Both the position numbers and the translations under genes were made by a program. The notes under the pieces are model-generated. The model did not search any database, was not told the DNA's origin, and was given only the letters and a program-made list of their open reading frames with translations. From Clostridium sp. (GTDB lineage: Bacteria; Bacteroidota; Bacteroidia; Bacteroidales; Muribaculaceae), in the NCBI GenBank assembly GCA_023663805.1, contig JAMPGR010000001.1, forward strand, positions 873,522 through 922,844: a stretch of DNA of 49,323 bases, given 5' to 3'. Positions 24,743 through 34,905 of this stretch are shown here, piece by piece (position 1 is the first letter of the stretch; each line of letters starts with the position of its first letter).

Positions 24743-26269
24743 TCAGTGCTTGAAGTGGCGGAAACCGGTCGTGACCATTGCCATCGCGTTTGCATCGCAG
24801 TATTCGACCGATTCGTTGTCACGGATCGATCCTCCGGGATGGATTACGGCGTCGATACCGGCTTCGTGGGCGATCTCGACGCAGTCGGCGAAGGGGAAGA
24901 AGGCGTCCGACGCCATAACGGCCCCCTGGAGATCGTGGCCGAAGGCGCGGGCTTTCTCGATTGCCTGCTTGAGCGAGTCAACGCGCGATGTCTGCCCGAC
25001 GCCGCTGGCGCATAGCGTCAGATTTTTGGCCAAAACAATCGCGTTGCTCTTCGAGTGTTTGACGATTTTGTTGGCGAAGAGAAGGTCTGCAACGCGGTCG
25101 GCGCTGACGGCGGCTTTGGTGACCTGGTGGAGATCCTCGGGGGTCTCGACCTTCAGGTCGCGGTCCTGTACGAGGGCGCCGTTCAGAACCGAGCGGAACT
25201 GTCGGCGGGTTTCGAGCGGAGCCTTCTGGACGAGGATGATACGGTTTTTCTTCTGGCATAGGATGTCGAGGGCCTCGTCGGTGTAGGAGGGGGCGATGAC
25301 GACCTCGAAGAAGATCTTGTTGATTTCGTCGGCAGTCTCACGGTCGATCTCGCCGTTGGAGATCAGGACGCCTCCGAAGGCCGAGAGGGGATCGCAGGCG
25401 AGGGCCGCTTTCCAGGCTTCGGGGATTGTCTCGCGGCAGGCGATGCCGCAGGCGTTGTTATGCTTCAGGACGGCGAAGGTCGGGGTGTCGAACTCGGCCA
25501 TCAGCGAGACGGCGGCGTCGATGTCGAGGAGGTTGTTGTAAGAGACCTCCTTGCCGTGGAGTTTGTCGAACATCTGGTCGAAATGACCGAAGAATGTCGC
25601 GGCCTGATGGGGGTTCTCGCCGTAGCGCAGATGCATCGCGCCGTCGATTGCAACACGCATCTCGGCAGGCGCTTCGCTCCTGGCGAAATAGTTGAATATC
25701 GCGCTGTCGTAGCCCGAGGAGACGGCGAAGGCCTCTTTGGCGAAGAAGCGGCGCTCGGCCAGGGTCGAGGCGGCGCCGTTGCGGCGGAGCATTTCGGCCA
25801 GCGGGAGATACTGCTGCTTCGAGGCGACGATGACGACGTCGTTGAAGTTCTTGGCGGCGGCGCGGATCAGCGAGATGCCGCCGATGTCGATCTTCTCGAT
25901 GATGTCGGCCTCGGGGGCGCCGGAGGCGACTGTCGCCTCGAAGGGATAGAGGTCGACGATGACGAGGTCGATCGCGGGGATCTCGAACTGCTCGGTGTGA
26001 CGGCGGTCCTCGTCGTTGTCGCGGCGGGCGAGGATGCCGCCGAAGACCTTCGGATGGAGCGTCTTGACGCGTCCGCCGAGAATCGAGGGGTAGCCTGTCA
26101 GATCCTCGACCGCCTCACAGTCGTAGCCGAGGCTTTCGATGAACGAGCGCGTGCCGCCGGTCGAGATGAAACTGACGCCGCCATCGTGGAGAAGTTTTAG
26201 AATTTCGTCGAGTCCATCTTTATGAAAGACAGAAACTAATGCTTTCTTGATATGTTTGAGATCACCCAT
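24743..26269 (-). CDS. purH: bifunctional AICAR transformylase / IMP cyclohydrolase
   Basis: 508 aa; catalyses the last two steps of IMP synthesis. The N-terminal MGS-like cyclohydrolase domain (residues 1 to about 195) has FISTGGTRSFIESLGYD and GRVKTLHPKVFGGIL. The transformylase domain follows, with the catalytic Lys-His in AVLKHNNACGIA and the C-terminal AVIHPGGSIRDNESVEY ... TTGFRHFKH. Length is normal. In Bacteroidota purH commonly precedes mreB, as here. A TAATTTTG box lies 28 nt upstream. Confidence 0.97.
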   Translation of the reverse strand: MGDLKHIKKALVSVFHKDGLDEILKLLHDGGVSFISTGGTRSFIESLGYDCEAVEDLTGYPSILGGRVKTLHPKVFGGILARRDNDEDRRHTEQFEIPAIDLVIVDLYPFEATVASGAPEADIIEKIDIGGISLIRAAAKNFNDVVIVASKQQYLPLAEMLRRNGAASTLAERRFFAKEAFAVSSGYDSAIFNYFARSEAPAEMRVAIDGAMHLRYGENPHQAATFFGHFDQMFDKLHGKEVSYNNLLDIDAAVSLMAEFDTPTFAVLKHNNACGIACRETIPEAWKAALACDPLSAFGGVLISNGEIDRETADEINKIFFEVVIAPSYTDEALDILCQKKNRIILVQKAPLETRRQFRSVLNGALVQDRDLKVETPEDLHQVTKAAVSADRVADLLFANKIVKHSKSNAIVLAKNLTLCASGVGQTSRVDSLKQAIEKARAFGHDLQGAVMASDAFFPFADCVEIAHEAGIDAVIHPGGSIRDNESVEYCDANAMAMVTTGFRHFKH

Positions 26270-26297
26270 TGTTTTTGCTTTTTATTCGATTAGAGTG

Positions 26298-26305
26298 CAA
26301 AATTA
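26298..26305 (-). promoter_or_regulatory. -7 box (TAATTTTG) of the purH-mre operon
   Basis: Minus-strand TAATTTTG matches TAnnTTTG exactly and lies 28 nt before the purH start. No TTTG is found at the standard upstream distance, so the -33 part is weak. Confidence 0.55.
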
Positions 26306-26450
26306 CGAAAAAAACGCCAACATATAATTATTGACGGACCAAAAAGATTACGGCAAATCGACGTTTTCCGATATTTTTTCTTTTGCGAACCTTCGGGGCG
26401 CCGCAGGTGTTGTTTCTAAACAAAATATGTTAACAAAACCCAGATAGATT

Positions 26451-26963
26451 ATGTCAACAAAACGTATCGGTGTGTTCTTCGGTTCGTCGACCGGAACAAC
26501 CGCAGAGGAAGCCGGGAATATCGCCCGGGCTATGGGTGTCGCAGAGAAGGATGTCCACGATGTTGCCGCGACGGCTCCATCGAGTGTCGGTAACTACGAT
26601 GTGCTGATATTCGGAACGAGCACGTGGGGCGACGGTCGTCTCGAAAGCGACTGGTATGATTTTCTCGACGGAATCGAGGTCCTCGATTTGAAAGACAAGA
26701 TAATAGCGCTGTTCGGGTGCGGCGACGAGTCGATGAGCCGGACGTTCTGCAACGGCGTCGGCGAACTCTACGACCGCCTGCAGCGCACGGGCGCGTGGTT
26801 TATCGGGGCGTACCCTGCCGACTGCTATGATTTCGAGCATACTTCGGCGATCCGCGACGGCCTCTACGTCGGGCTGTTGCTCGACGACGTGAACCGGCCC
26901 GAATTGTCGCCCGACCGTGTTGCCGGATGGACGACGCAATTGAAAGGGGAACTCGCCGACTGA
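26451..26963 (+). CDS. fldA: flavodoxin
   Basis: 170 aa long-chain flavodoxin. The FMN phosphate loop is GSSTGTTAEEAGNIA (residues 12-26); the isoalloxazine-binding loops TSTWGDGRLESDWYDF and FGCGDESMSRTFCNGVGELYD are present. It is a small cytosolic one-electron carrier, often used in place of ferredoxin under low iron. It is monocistronic and divergent from purH. The AT-rich leader with a TAACAAAA stretch is typical for Bacteroidota, which rarely use strong Shine-Dalgarno sites. Confidence 0.95.
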   Translation: MSTKRIGVFFGSSTGTTAEEAGNIARAMGVAEKDVHDVAATAPSSVGNYDVLIFGTSTWGDGRLESDWYDFLDGIEVLDLKDKIIALFGCGDESMSRTFCNGVGELYDRLQRTGAWFIGAYPADCYDFEHTSAIRDGLYVGLLLDDVNRPELSPDRVAGWTTQLKGELAD

Positions 26964-26994
26964 ACAACCTGCGAACTGACTTGCTGAAACGGAC

Positions 26995-27028
26995 AATCCC
27001 CGGTGTCTCGAATCTGACGCCGGGGATT
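26995..27028. terminator. hairpin between the convergent fldA and Rpn-like genes
   Basis: Thirteen-base arms (26995-27007 and 27016-27028, AATCCCCGGTGTC with GACGCCGGGGATT) pair with one G-U. It lies 32 nt after fldA and just beyond the stop of the opposite gene. T tracts on either side are weak, so termination efficiency is uncertain. Confidence 0.55.
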
Positions 27029-27032
27029 CGAA

Positions 27033-27926
27033 TTATCGGATTTCTCCGAGCATGTTCTTCAGTTCTTCAACAGATATACCCGAAATATCGGAAACCATTT
27101 CGACAGCCATACCTTTTGCCAGCATGGCTTTAATCATTTCGGCTCTTCCTTCGGCTCTTCCTTCGGCTCTTCCTTCGGCTCTTCCTTCGGCTCTTCCTTC
27201 GGCTCGATATGTGTCGAGAACATCATCTTGTGTCCGGATAGAGTCGATGTGGTCGTCGTATGCACGCCTTTCTGCTGCGTTCATCGATATGACTCTCAGT
27301 TTTTCCTGTACTTGCTGAAGCCCCGGGATTGTCGTGTCGTCTTTTATGTTTCCCGTTTTCAGATAGTACATCCACTCGTCTAAAGGCGAAGTCGGAATTT
27401 TAGAGAACGCATTGACTCTGACAAGGTAGTATTCCGGAAATACCTCTTTTGGCAGATGTGTCACGATGACGCCCTCTTCGCGCGCACTAACCCGAAGGTC
27501 TGATCCTGTATGTAACCCTTTGAATCTGGTTTCCCCGTGGTATACATAGTCGTCTCCCTGTCCGTAGTCGCAGTACAGGATGCTGATGGAGTAGACCTTT
27601 TTGATCTGGTCGTAGTTGTCACCGATATTGATGTGCTCGGTGATTGCTTTGCATGTTCCGTAAAGTATACGCTGGAGGTAGTGTAATTGTCTTGTTAGCT
27701 GGACTTCGACGATAATCAGGTGTCCCTTGCTGTTTTTGGCTTTTATGTCGACGCGGTTAAATTTGTCGCTCTCAGATTCCTGATTGGACTCGCTTTCGAG
27801 GATTTCCACTATTTTGACATCTTCATTCAGCAGAACCGAAATCAAACTTTCTAGTATGCCGAAGTTGGCTTTGTCGCGGAGCATATGTTTCATAGCCCAG
27901 TCGAAACGGATGTAGTCTCTGTCCAT
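27033..27926 (-). CDS. Rpn-like PD-(D/E)XK nuclease family protein
   Basis: 297 aa from ATG 27926 (MDRDYIRFDWAMKHMLRDK), the usual N-terminus of the Bacteroidota members; an open frame continues upstream to 28208 without a credible start. The nuclease core is visible as RVDIKAKNSKGHLIIVEVQ (D ... ExQ) after about residue 60. Rpn proteins are DNA endonucleases that promote RecA-independent recombination in E. coli; the group is often labelled putative transposase. Residues about 240-260 consist of an EGRA repeat (five 12-bp units), followed by a helical C-terminus. These genes are multicopy and variable in Bacteroidales. Physiological role not established. Confidence 0.85.
   Translation of the reverse strand: MDRDYIRFDWAMKHMLRDKANFGILESLISVLLNEDVKIVEILESESNQESESDKFNRVDIKAKNSKGHLIIVEVQLTRQLHYLQRILYGTCKAITEHINIGDNYDQIKKVYSISILYCDYGQGDDYVYHGETRFKGLHTGSDLRVSAREEGVIVTHLPKEVFPEYYLVRVNAFSKIPTSPLDEWMYYLKTGNIKDDTTIPGLQQVQEKLRVISMNAAERRAYDDHIDSIRTQDDVLDTYRAEGRAEGRAEGRAEGRAEGRAEMIKAMLAKGMAVEMVSDISGISVEELKNMLGEIR
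27141..27205 (-). repeat. 12-bp tandem repeat coding for EGRA
   Basis: Five perfect copies of GGCTCTTCCTTC (27141-27200) and the first five bases of a sixth. On the coding strand they give EGRA repeats. Because the unit is 12 bp, gain or loss of copies keeps the frame. Confidence 0.95.
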
Positions 27927-28168
27927 ATTTGTGAATTTTTTCGCAAAAATAATGATTTTGTCGATATAAAACAAGAGCGCTATAAATAAAGAGCGCGCCA
28001 ACAGGGTGGTGGAACCGTGCGGGCGCGCTGAGAAGGTTTTCCGAATCAGGTAAACAGGCTTTTTAATAACGCCAGCAAAATACCTTCTCTTTATCTGACT
28101 AACGCCCCGCGGCGAAAATGGTTCACGGCGGGGCCGGAAAAATAATTTCAAAAAAAATGTCGAAAAAT
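27927..28168. other. intergenic region with three consecutive stem-loops, unassigned
   Basis: No gene is supported. Three inverted repeats follow one another: AGCGCGCC / GGCGCGCT (27992-27999 with 28022-28029), GAGAAGGT / ACCTTCTC (28030-28037 with 28082-28089), and GCCCCGC / GCGGGGC (28104-28110 with 28128-28134). The first two are directly adjacent, as in a multi-branched RNA. An open frame on the minus strand runs through, but without a convincing start. It may be the leader of the Rpn-like gene, a small RNA, or a remnant. Confidence 0.45.
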
Positions 28169-28199
28169 TTTGTCGGTTCGTGAAAAGGCCGTAACTTTG
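28169..28199 (+). promoter_or_regulatory. promoter of tRNA-Met
   Basis: TTTG (28169-28172), 19 nt, TAACTTTG (28192-28199): an exact Bacteroidota -33/-7 pair. The tRNA begins 20 nt after the -7 box. Confidence 0.9.
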
Positions 28200-28218
28200 C
28201 ACTCGCAAAACAAAACGC

Positions 28219-28292
28219 GGCGGGATAGCTCAGTTGGTTAGAGCGTCGGATTCATAACCCGGAGGTCCCGAGTTCAATTCTCGGTCCCGCTA
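28219..28292 (+). tRNA. tRNA-Met (CAT anticodon)
   Basis: 74 nt cloverleaf. Acceptor GGCGGGA pairs with TCCCGCT (first pair G-U), D stem GCTC/GAGC, anticodon loop with CAT at 28253-28255, T arm with TTCAATT, discriminator A at 28292 followed by genomic CC. The 1-72 pair and the anticodon stem are not those of initiator tRNA, so it is elongator Met, unless it is the lysidine-modified tRNA-Ile2, which has the same CAT anticodon in the gene. Confidence 0.9.
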
Positions 28293-28299
28293 CCTAAAG

Positions 28300-28327
28300 A
28301 GCCTGGTCAATTACGACCGGGCTTTTT
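28300..28327 (+). terminator. terminator of tRNA-Met
   Basis: Arms AGCCTGGTC (28300-28308) and GACCGGGCT (28315-28323), one G-U pair, followed by a five-T run. Confidence 0.85.
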
Positions 28328-28409
28328 ATGTTTTTGCCATGATGCTTTGTTAAATTGTTGTTATGACAAATTGACAAATTGACATCCCGACCGATTCATT
28401 TTTGATATA

Positions 28410-28446
28410 AAAAGAGCGGGTTTAATCCGTTTGGATCAAACCCGCT
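28410..28446 (-). terminator. terminator of tRNA-Pro
   Basis: Fourteen-base arms (28415-28428 and 28433-28446, core AGCGGGTTT) with one mismatch; on the minus strand they are followed by CTTTTT. Confidence 0.85.
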
Positions 28447-28462
28447 GCATTGTCTCGGTTAG

Positions 28463-28537
28463 TCGGGGTGACAAGATTCGAACTTGCGACAACACGCCCC
28501 CCAGACGTGTACTCTAACCGGGCTGAGCTACACCCCG
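28463..28537 (-). tRNA. tRNA-Pro (GGG anticodon)
   Basis: 75 nt on the minus strand. Acceptor CGGGGTG/CACCCCG is fully paired, D stem GCTC/GAGT, anticodon loop CTGGGGG gives anticodon GGG, T arm GCAAG-TTCGAAT-CTTGT, discriminator A. CCA is not encoded. It reads CCC and CCU codons. Promoter and terminator are both visible, so it is a single-gene transcript, convergent with tRNA-Met. Confidence 0.93.
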
Positions 28538-28576
28538 AATTTGCTTCCCTCGGAGGGGTTCCCCCGAAAAGCGTTG

Positions 28577-28608
28577 CAAAGTTAGGCATGTTTTTCGAGC
28601 CAGCCAAA
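28577..28608 (-). promoter_or_regulatory. promoter of tRNA-Pro
   Basis: Minus strand: TTTG (complement of 28605-28608), 20 nt, TAACTTTG (complement of 28577-28584). The tRNA starts 39 nt after the -7 box. Confidence 0.85.
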
Positions 28609-28708
28609 TTTTTGGCAAACTTTTTTTATTCATTCTTTTCTTTGTCGGCGTAAATTATTGACACTCAATACGGCTGAGAATTTCTTCGAATTCGACGACG
28701 CGAATCGA

Positions 28709-28740
28709 TTTGTGTATTCAAAAAAAAATCGCTAAATTTG
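28709..28740 (+). promoter_or_regulatory. promoter of gyrB
   Basis: TTTG (28709-28712), 20 nt, TAAATTTG (28733-28740), an exact Bacteroidota match, 74 nt before the gyrB start. Confidence 0.85.
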
Positions 28741-28814
28741 CTTTGATTTTCGGCACGGGGATGCCCGGCCAAATCCTATTTAAATAGATCATAGAAAAGA
28801 AGATAAACTGACAA

Positions 28815-30746
<1,932 letters not shown>

Positions 30747-30764
30747 ACCGAAAAGCAAAAATAC

Positions 30765-30804
30765 GACGACGCACGTACCGCAACGAGCCGATACGTGCGT
30801 CGTC
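30765..30804 (+). terminator. hairpin between gyrB and rnr
   Basis: Perfect 13-bp arms GACGACGCACGTA / TACGTGCGTCGTC (30765-30777, 30792-30804) with a 14-nt loop, 18 nt after the gyrB stop. No T tract, so it may attenuate or stabilise the mRNA end rather than terminate. A small second hairpin, GCGCA-ATC-TGCGC, follows at about 30819-30831. Confidence 0.5.
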
Positions 30805-30864
30805 TGTATAACATTTCGCGCAATCTGCGCGTTATAGATAAAACAGATAACCGAAATTTGAGTT

Positions 30865-33138
30865 ATGGCTAATTCATCAACCACGAAGAATACACGATCG
30901 CCGCGGAAGACGTCGAAAGACCTCCGCGCCTCCGTCCTCGAATATATTGGACAGCAACAGAACAAGACTTTCAATTACAAACAGGTCGCATACGCCCTCG
31001 GTGTCGATGCGCCGCAGGCGCAGAAGGCGATTGCGTTACAGCTCGCCGAACTGGCTTTCGACGGCGACCTGATCGAAGTGTCGCCCGGAAAATACAAGTC
31101 GCCACAGCGCTCGAATGTCGTCACGGCGACGATGGTGCGCCGAAGCAACGGAAAGAACAGTATCGTGACAGACACCGACGGCGAAACAATCTTCGTCGCC
31201 GAGCGAAATTCGATGCACGCGCTCAACGGCGACAAGGTTCGCGCTATCGTATCGGCTGTGCGTCGCGGCGTCGAACCCGAGGCGGAGATTATCGAAATTA
31301 TCGAGCCGAAAGAACAGACTTTCATCGGAACACTCCATGTCGACCGCCAGATGTCGTATCTCCAGACCGATTCGAAATTTCTAGCTGTCGATATAATCAT
31401 TCCCCGCGGGAAACTGCGCGGCGGAAAGACTGGCGACAAGGCGGTTGTCAGGATCACCGACTGGCCCGACGACTCGAAGAATCCGACGGGGGAGGTTGTC
31501 GACGTCCTCGGCAAAACCGGCGAGAACCACGCCGAGATGCATGCGATTCTGGCTGAATTCGGACTTCCCTATAAATATCCGGCCAACGTCGAGGCTGCCG
31601 CGGCAAAGATTGACGCCGGCATTACCCCCGAGGTTGTCGCCGCCCGCCGCGATATGCGCGCGACAACAACGTTTACGATCGACCCCAAGGACGCGAAGGA
31701 TTTCGACGATGCCCTGTCAATCCGAATGCTCGACAACGGAAACTACGAGGTCGGGGTTCATATCGCCGACGTAACCCACTATGTCCACCCCGGAACGCTG
31801 ATCGACAAGGAGGCCGAGAAACGCGCGACATCGGTCTATCTCGTCGACCGCGTCGTTCCGATGCTTCCGGAGCATCTCTCGAACGGAATCTGCTCGCTCC
31901 GCCCCGATGAGGATAAACTGACTTTCTCGTGTGTCTTCGAGATGACCCCGGATGGGAAGGTTGTCAACAGCGAGATTCTCCGGACTGTCATCCGGAGCAA
32001 CCATCGCTTTACTTACGAAGAGGCTCAGGATGTCATCGAGACAGGCCACGGCGACTATTCAGCAGAAATTCTCGCTCTCGACCGTCTTGCGAAGATTCTC
32101 CGCAACAAGCGCTACGAAGACGGAGCGGTCGACTTCGACCGCTACGAAGTTCGTTTCGACATCGACGAGACCGGACATCCGACCGGAGTCTACTTCAAAG
32201 AGTCGAAAGACGCGAACAAACTGATCGAGGAATTCATGCTGCTGGCCAACCGGACAGTCGCCGAAACGATTGGGAAAATGTCCGGCAAGCGGAAATCGAA
32301 GGCTTTCGTCTATCGAATCCACGATATGCCGGAACCGGGCAAACTCCAGGATCTTTCGAAACTCGCCCGGACTTTCGGATATCGCGTCAAAGAATCGGGC
32401 TCGGCCCGCGAGGTCAACCGCTCGATTAACCGCCTTCTCCAGGATATCAAGGGGAAAGGGGAGGAGAACCTCCTTTCGACTCTGGCAATCCGTTCGATGG
32501 CGAAGGCTGTCTATTCGACCGAAAACATCGGCCACTATGGTCTTGCCTTTGACCATTATACCCACTTCACCTCGCCGATACGCCGATACCCCGACATGAT
32601 GGCCCATCGTCTTCTCGAACGCTATCTCTCGGGGGGGCGCTCGGTCAATCTTCAGAAACTCGAGGAGGAGTGCAAGCACTCGAGCGAGATGGAACAGCTC
32701 GCCGCCAGCGCCGAGCGCGCCTCGATCAAATACAAACAGGTCGAATATATGCAGGACCATCTCGGCGAAGTCTTCGACGGGGTCATCTCGGGTGTGACCG
32801 AGTGGGGGCTCTATGTCGAACTGGCCGAGAATATGTGTGAGGGGCTTGTTCCCGTCCGCGACCTCGCCGACGACTACTACGAATTCGACGAGAAGAATTT
32901 CGCCCTGATCGGGCGCCGCAACAATATCCGTTTCCGCCTTGGCGACGTCGTCCGGGTCCGCGTTGCCCGAACCGATCTGGCGAAAAAACAACTCGATTTC
33001 TCCCTTGTCGACGACCGTATCCGTCGCCAGGGTGAGGACGAACTCGGCCGGAAGGTCGGTGCTCGCGAGGCTGTTGCCGGAGCAGGAGGGCGTCGTCAGC
33101 GTTCGCGTCAGAAAACCCGCACGCGCCGCCGCCGGTGA
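30865..33138 (+). CDS. rnr: ribonuclease R
   Basis: 757 aa RNase II-family 3'-5' exoribonuclease for structured RNA. An N-terminal winged-helix-like segment, two cold-shock domains, the RNB catalytic domain with the metal-binding IDPKDAKDFDDALS (about residues 271-284) and HFTSPIRRYPDMMAHR, and an S1 domain near residues 635-710 are in order. The C-terminus is a basic tail (RSRQKTRTRRRR), common in RNase R and thought to help RNA binding. It ends overlapping folB by 4 bp (GTGA), so the two are translationally coupled. Confidence 0.95.
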   Translation: MANSSTTKNTRSPRKTSKDLRASVLEYIGQQQNKTFNYKQVAYALGVDAPQAQKAIALQLAELAFDGDLIEVSPGKYKSPQRSNVVTATMVRRSNGKNSIVTDTDGETIFVAERNSMHALNGDKVRAIVSAVRRGVEPEAEIIEIIEPKEQTFIGTLHVDRQMSYLQTDSKFLAVDIIIPRGKLRGGKTGDKAVVRITDWPDDSKNPTGEVVDVLGKTGENHAEMHAILAEFGLPYKYPANVEAAAAKIDAGITPEVVAARRDMRATTTFTIDPKDAKDFDDALSIRMLDNGNYEVGVHIADVTHYVHPGTLIDKEAEKRATSVYLVDRVVPMLPEHLSNGICSLRPDEDKLTFSCVFEMTPDGKVVNSEILRTVIRSNHRFTYEEAQDVIETGHGDYSAEILALDRLAKILRNKRYEDGAVDFDRYEVRFDIDETGHPTGVYFKESKDANKLIEEFMLLANRTVAETIGKMSGKRKSKAFVYRIHDMPEPGKLQDLSKLARTFGYRVKESGSAREVNRSINRLLQDIKGKGEENLLSTLAIRSMAKAVYSTENIGHYGLAFDHYTHFTSPIRRYPDMMAHRLLERYLSGGRSVNLQKLEEECKHSSEMEQLAASAERASIKYKQVEYMQDHLGEVFDGVISGVTEWGLYVELAENMCEGLVPVRDLADDYYEFDEKNFALIGRRNNIRFRLGDVVRVRVARTDLAKKQLDFSLVDDRIRRQGEDELGRKVGAREAVAGAGGRRQRSRQKTRTRRRR

Positions 33139-33545
33139 ACCCCACGATGGAAAACTGCAGTATGAACGGCGGCGAAGAGGCTGTAACGGTCATGATCGAG
33201 GGGCTGATGCTCCGCGCCTGTCACGGTGTGTTCGACCAGGAGCGGCGTGTCGGCAACGATTTTCGTGTCGATCTGACGCTGAGGTGCGATGCCTCGGCCG
33301 TCGCCGCCGCCGAGGCCGACGATATTTCCCTGGCGGTCAACTATGCCGATGTAATCTCTCTGGTCAGCCGCGAGATGGCCATCCCCTCGAGGCTGCTCGA
33401 GGCGGTCGCGCGGCGTATCGGCCGCGCTGTCGACTCCGGGTTTCCGGCTGTTGTCGGCGGTGAGGTGACGGTTACGAAACTGACCCCCCCCTGCGGTGTC
33501 AGGCTGACGGGGGGTGTCTCCGTCAGATACCGTTGGTCCAGGTAA
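33135..33545 (+). CDS. folB: dihydroneopterin aldolase
   Basis: 136 aa from the GTG at 33135 (overlapping the rnr stop); an ATG at 33147 would give 132 aa and is equally possible. Family features: IEGLMLRACHGVFDQERRVGNDF near the N-terminus with the conserved His-Gly-x-x-x-x-E pattern, VNYADVISLV, LLEAVARRIGRA and VTKLTPPCG. The enzyme cleaves 7,8-dihydroneopterin in folate synthesis. The last 23 bp overlap the 3' end of the convergent glycosyltransferase gene. Confidence 0.92.
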   Translation: MNPTMENCSMNGGEEAVTVMIEGLMLRACHGVFDQERRVGNDFRVDLTLRCDASAVAAAEADDISLAVNYADVISLVSREMAIPSRLLEAVARRIGRAVDSGFPAVVGGEVTVTKLTPPCGVRLTGGVSVRYRWSR

Positions 33546-34716
33546 AGTTCTTCTTGCGCCAGGTGATCCCCTTGACCAGATAGGAGAAGTTATAGAAGAG
33601 GTGCCAGAACATCAGCGGCACGACCGTCAGCAGAAGCGGGCGCGACATCAGCGCGCGCGAAGTCCGGCGCCACGATGCGGAGACCAGCACGCCGGCCGTC
33701 AGGAAAAGTACGGCGAACGCTCCGGCAGGGATGACCGAAGGTAGCGCCGTCAGCGAGGCGGCGATCCCGGCGGCGGCGAAGATCCACCACATCCAGCATC
33801 CGACCGACAGCAGTACGCGCGGCCAGAAGGTCAGTTTCTGCCCCGTGAACCGGCGGCTCAGTTTGTTGAAAATGTGGGATTTCTTCGGGGTCGTGTCGTG
33901 GACCTCGACCATCGACTGGCGGCTCAGTTCGATCGCGCTGTTGGCGCGGGTCGCTATTTCGGAGATGAAAATGTCATCGTCGCCGTTGTTCAGGTTGAGC
34001 GATCGCGAGAAACCCTTGTTGTCGAAGAATATCTTCCGGGTGTAGGCCAGATTCGCTCCGTCGCCGCGGAACACCCGCCGGTCGAGGGCGGGGAGTATCC
34101 ATGTGATCGCTTGGTAGACAGCGTCGAAGGCGCGGATCCGGAAGGCTCCGCGGCAATCTGCACCGTCGGCCATTGCCGCATACCCGACGACGACCTCCTT
34201 GCCGGCGGCGACGTGGCGCGTCATCCGTTTGAGCCATTCGTTCGAGGGAATGCGGCAGTTTCCGCGCGTCAGCACGACGCAGTCATATCGCGCGGCCTTG
34301 ACTCCGAGGGTGATCGCCAGTTTGCGGCGGCTGAGGTTTCGCGAGTGTGAGGGGGCGAAGGTCAGGTAGAGGTTGCTATAGGTTAGTTCGAGTTGCCCGA
34401 TTATGTCCTCGGTGTTGTCGAAACTGCCGTCGTTGACGATAATGACCTCCATTGCCGCCGGATAGTCCTGTCCGAATATGTCGGCGACAAGGTCGCTGAT
34501 GTTCCAGCCGTCGTTGCTGGCGTAGACAACGACCGAGACGTCGGGGTATCCCCCGGCGAGGAGGGGTTCTTCGGAGTCGGAGGCGACGCGGCGGCGAATT
34601 CGCCTCAGAACAGAGAGCCAGAGCGTCAGCATGATGGCCAGGGCTCCGGCGGCGACAGCGGCGAGGAGTATCGTCGTGTCGCTGAAATCATATGTCAGTA
34701 GAAGATCTGTGTCCAT
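33523..34716 (-). CDS. membrane-anchored family 2 glycosyltransferase
   Basis: 397 aa from ATG 34716 (MDTDLLLTYDFSD). A longer reading to 34764 would begin inside the promoter box and is rejected. One N-terminal membrane segment, a GT-A domain (PDVSVVVYASNDG, VIIVNDGSFDNTEDI, VLTRGNCRIP in place of the usual DxD region, GDDDIF), and two to three C-terminal membrane segments. Processive or bactoprenol-linked glycan synthesis at the inner membrane is likely; donor and acceptor are unknown. The end overlaps folB on the other strand. Confidence 0.85.
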   Translation of the reverse strand: MDTDLLLTYDFSDTTILLAAVAAGALAIMLTLWLSVLRRIRRRVASDSEEPLLAGGYPDVSVVVYASNDGWNISDLVADIFGQDYPAAMEVIIVNDGSFDNTEDIIGQLELTYSNLYLTFAPSHSRNLSRRKLAITLGVKAARYDCVVLTRGNCRIPSNEWLKRMTRHVAAGKEVVVGYAAMADGADCRGAFRIRAFDAVYQAITWILPALDRRVFRGDGANLAYTRKIFFDNKGFSRSLNLNNGDDDIFISEIATRANSAIELSRQSMVEVHDTTPKKSHIFNKLSRRFTGQKLTFWPRVLLSVGCWMWWIFAAAGIAASLTALPSVIPAGAFAVLFLTAGVLVSASWRRTSRALMSRPLLLTVVPLMFWHLFYNFSYLVKGITWRKKNFTWTNGI

Positions 34717-34763
34717 AATAATCGAAAGTTGCCGGGGCGTTGATTCCCCCGGAAAACAAGACA

Positions 34764-34771
34764 CAAAATTA
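34764..34771 (-). promoter_or_regulatory. -7 box (TAATTTTG) of the glycosyltransferase gene
   Basis: Minus-strand TAATTTTG, 47 nt before the start at 34716. Its position fixes the downstream ATG as the start. The -33 element is weak. Confidence 0.5.
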
Positions 34772-34905
34772 CGAAAAATCCGACATAAATCTGTCGCCTC
34801 GGTCTGAATTTTTATCTCTCCGGTCCGGTCCTCACGGCAGACTATACTAAAATAAGATAATCGACGTTATTAAAATACAAATTCTGGAAATTCGGATACT
34901 GGACA

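Noticed and set aside
24682..24822. N-terminal extension of MreB
   Set aside because: It overlaps the purH 3' end and precedes the universally conserved MreB start; no homology.
27992..28089. TPP riboswitch on the plus strand
   Set aside because: CTGAGA and GCCAGC words occur in roughly the right order, but the P2 pairing (GGGG with ACCC) is absent, the spacing is wrong, and a tRNA rather than a thiamine gene follows.
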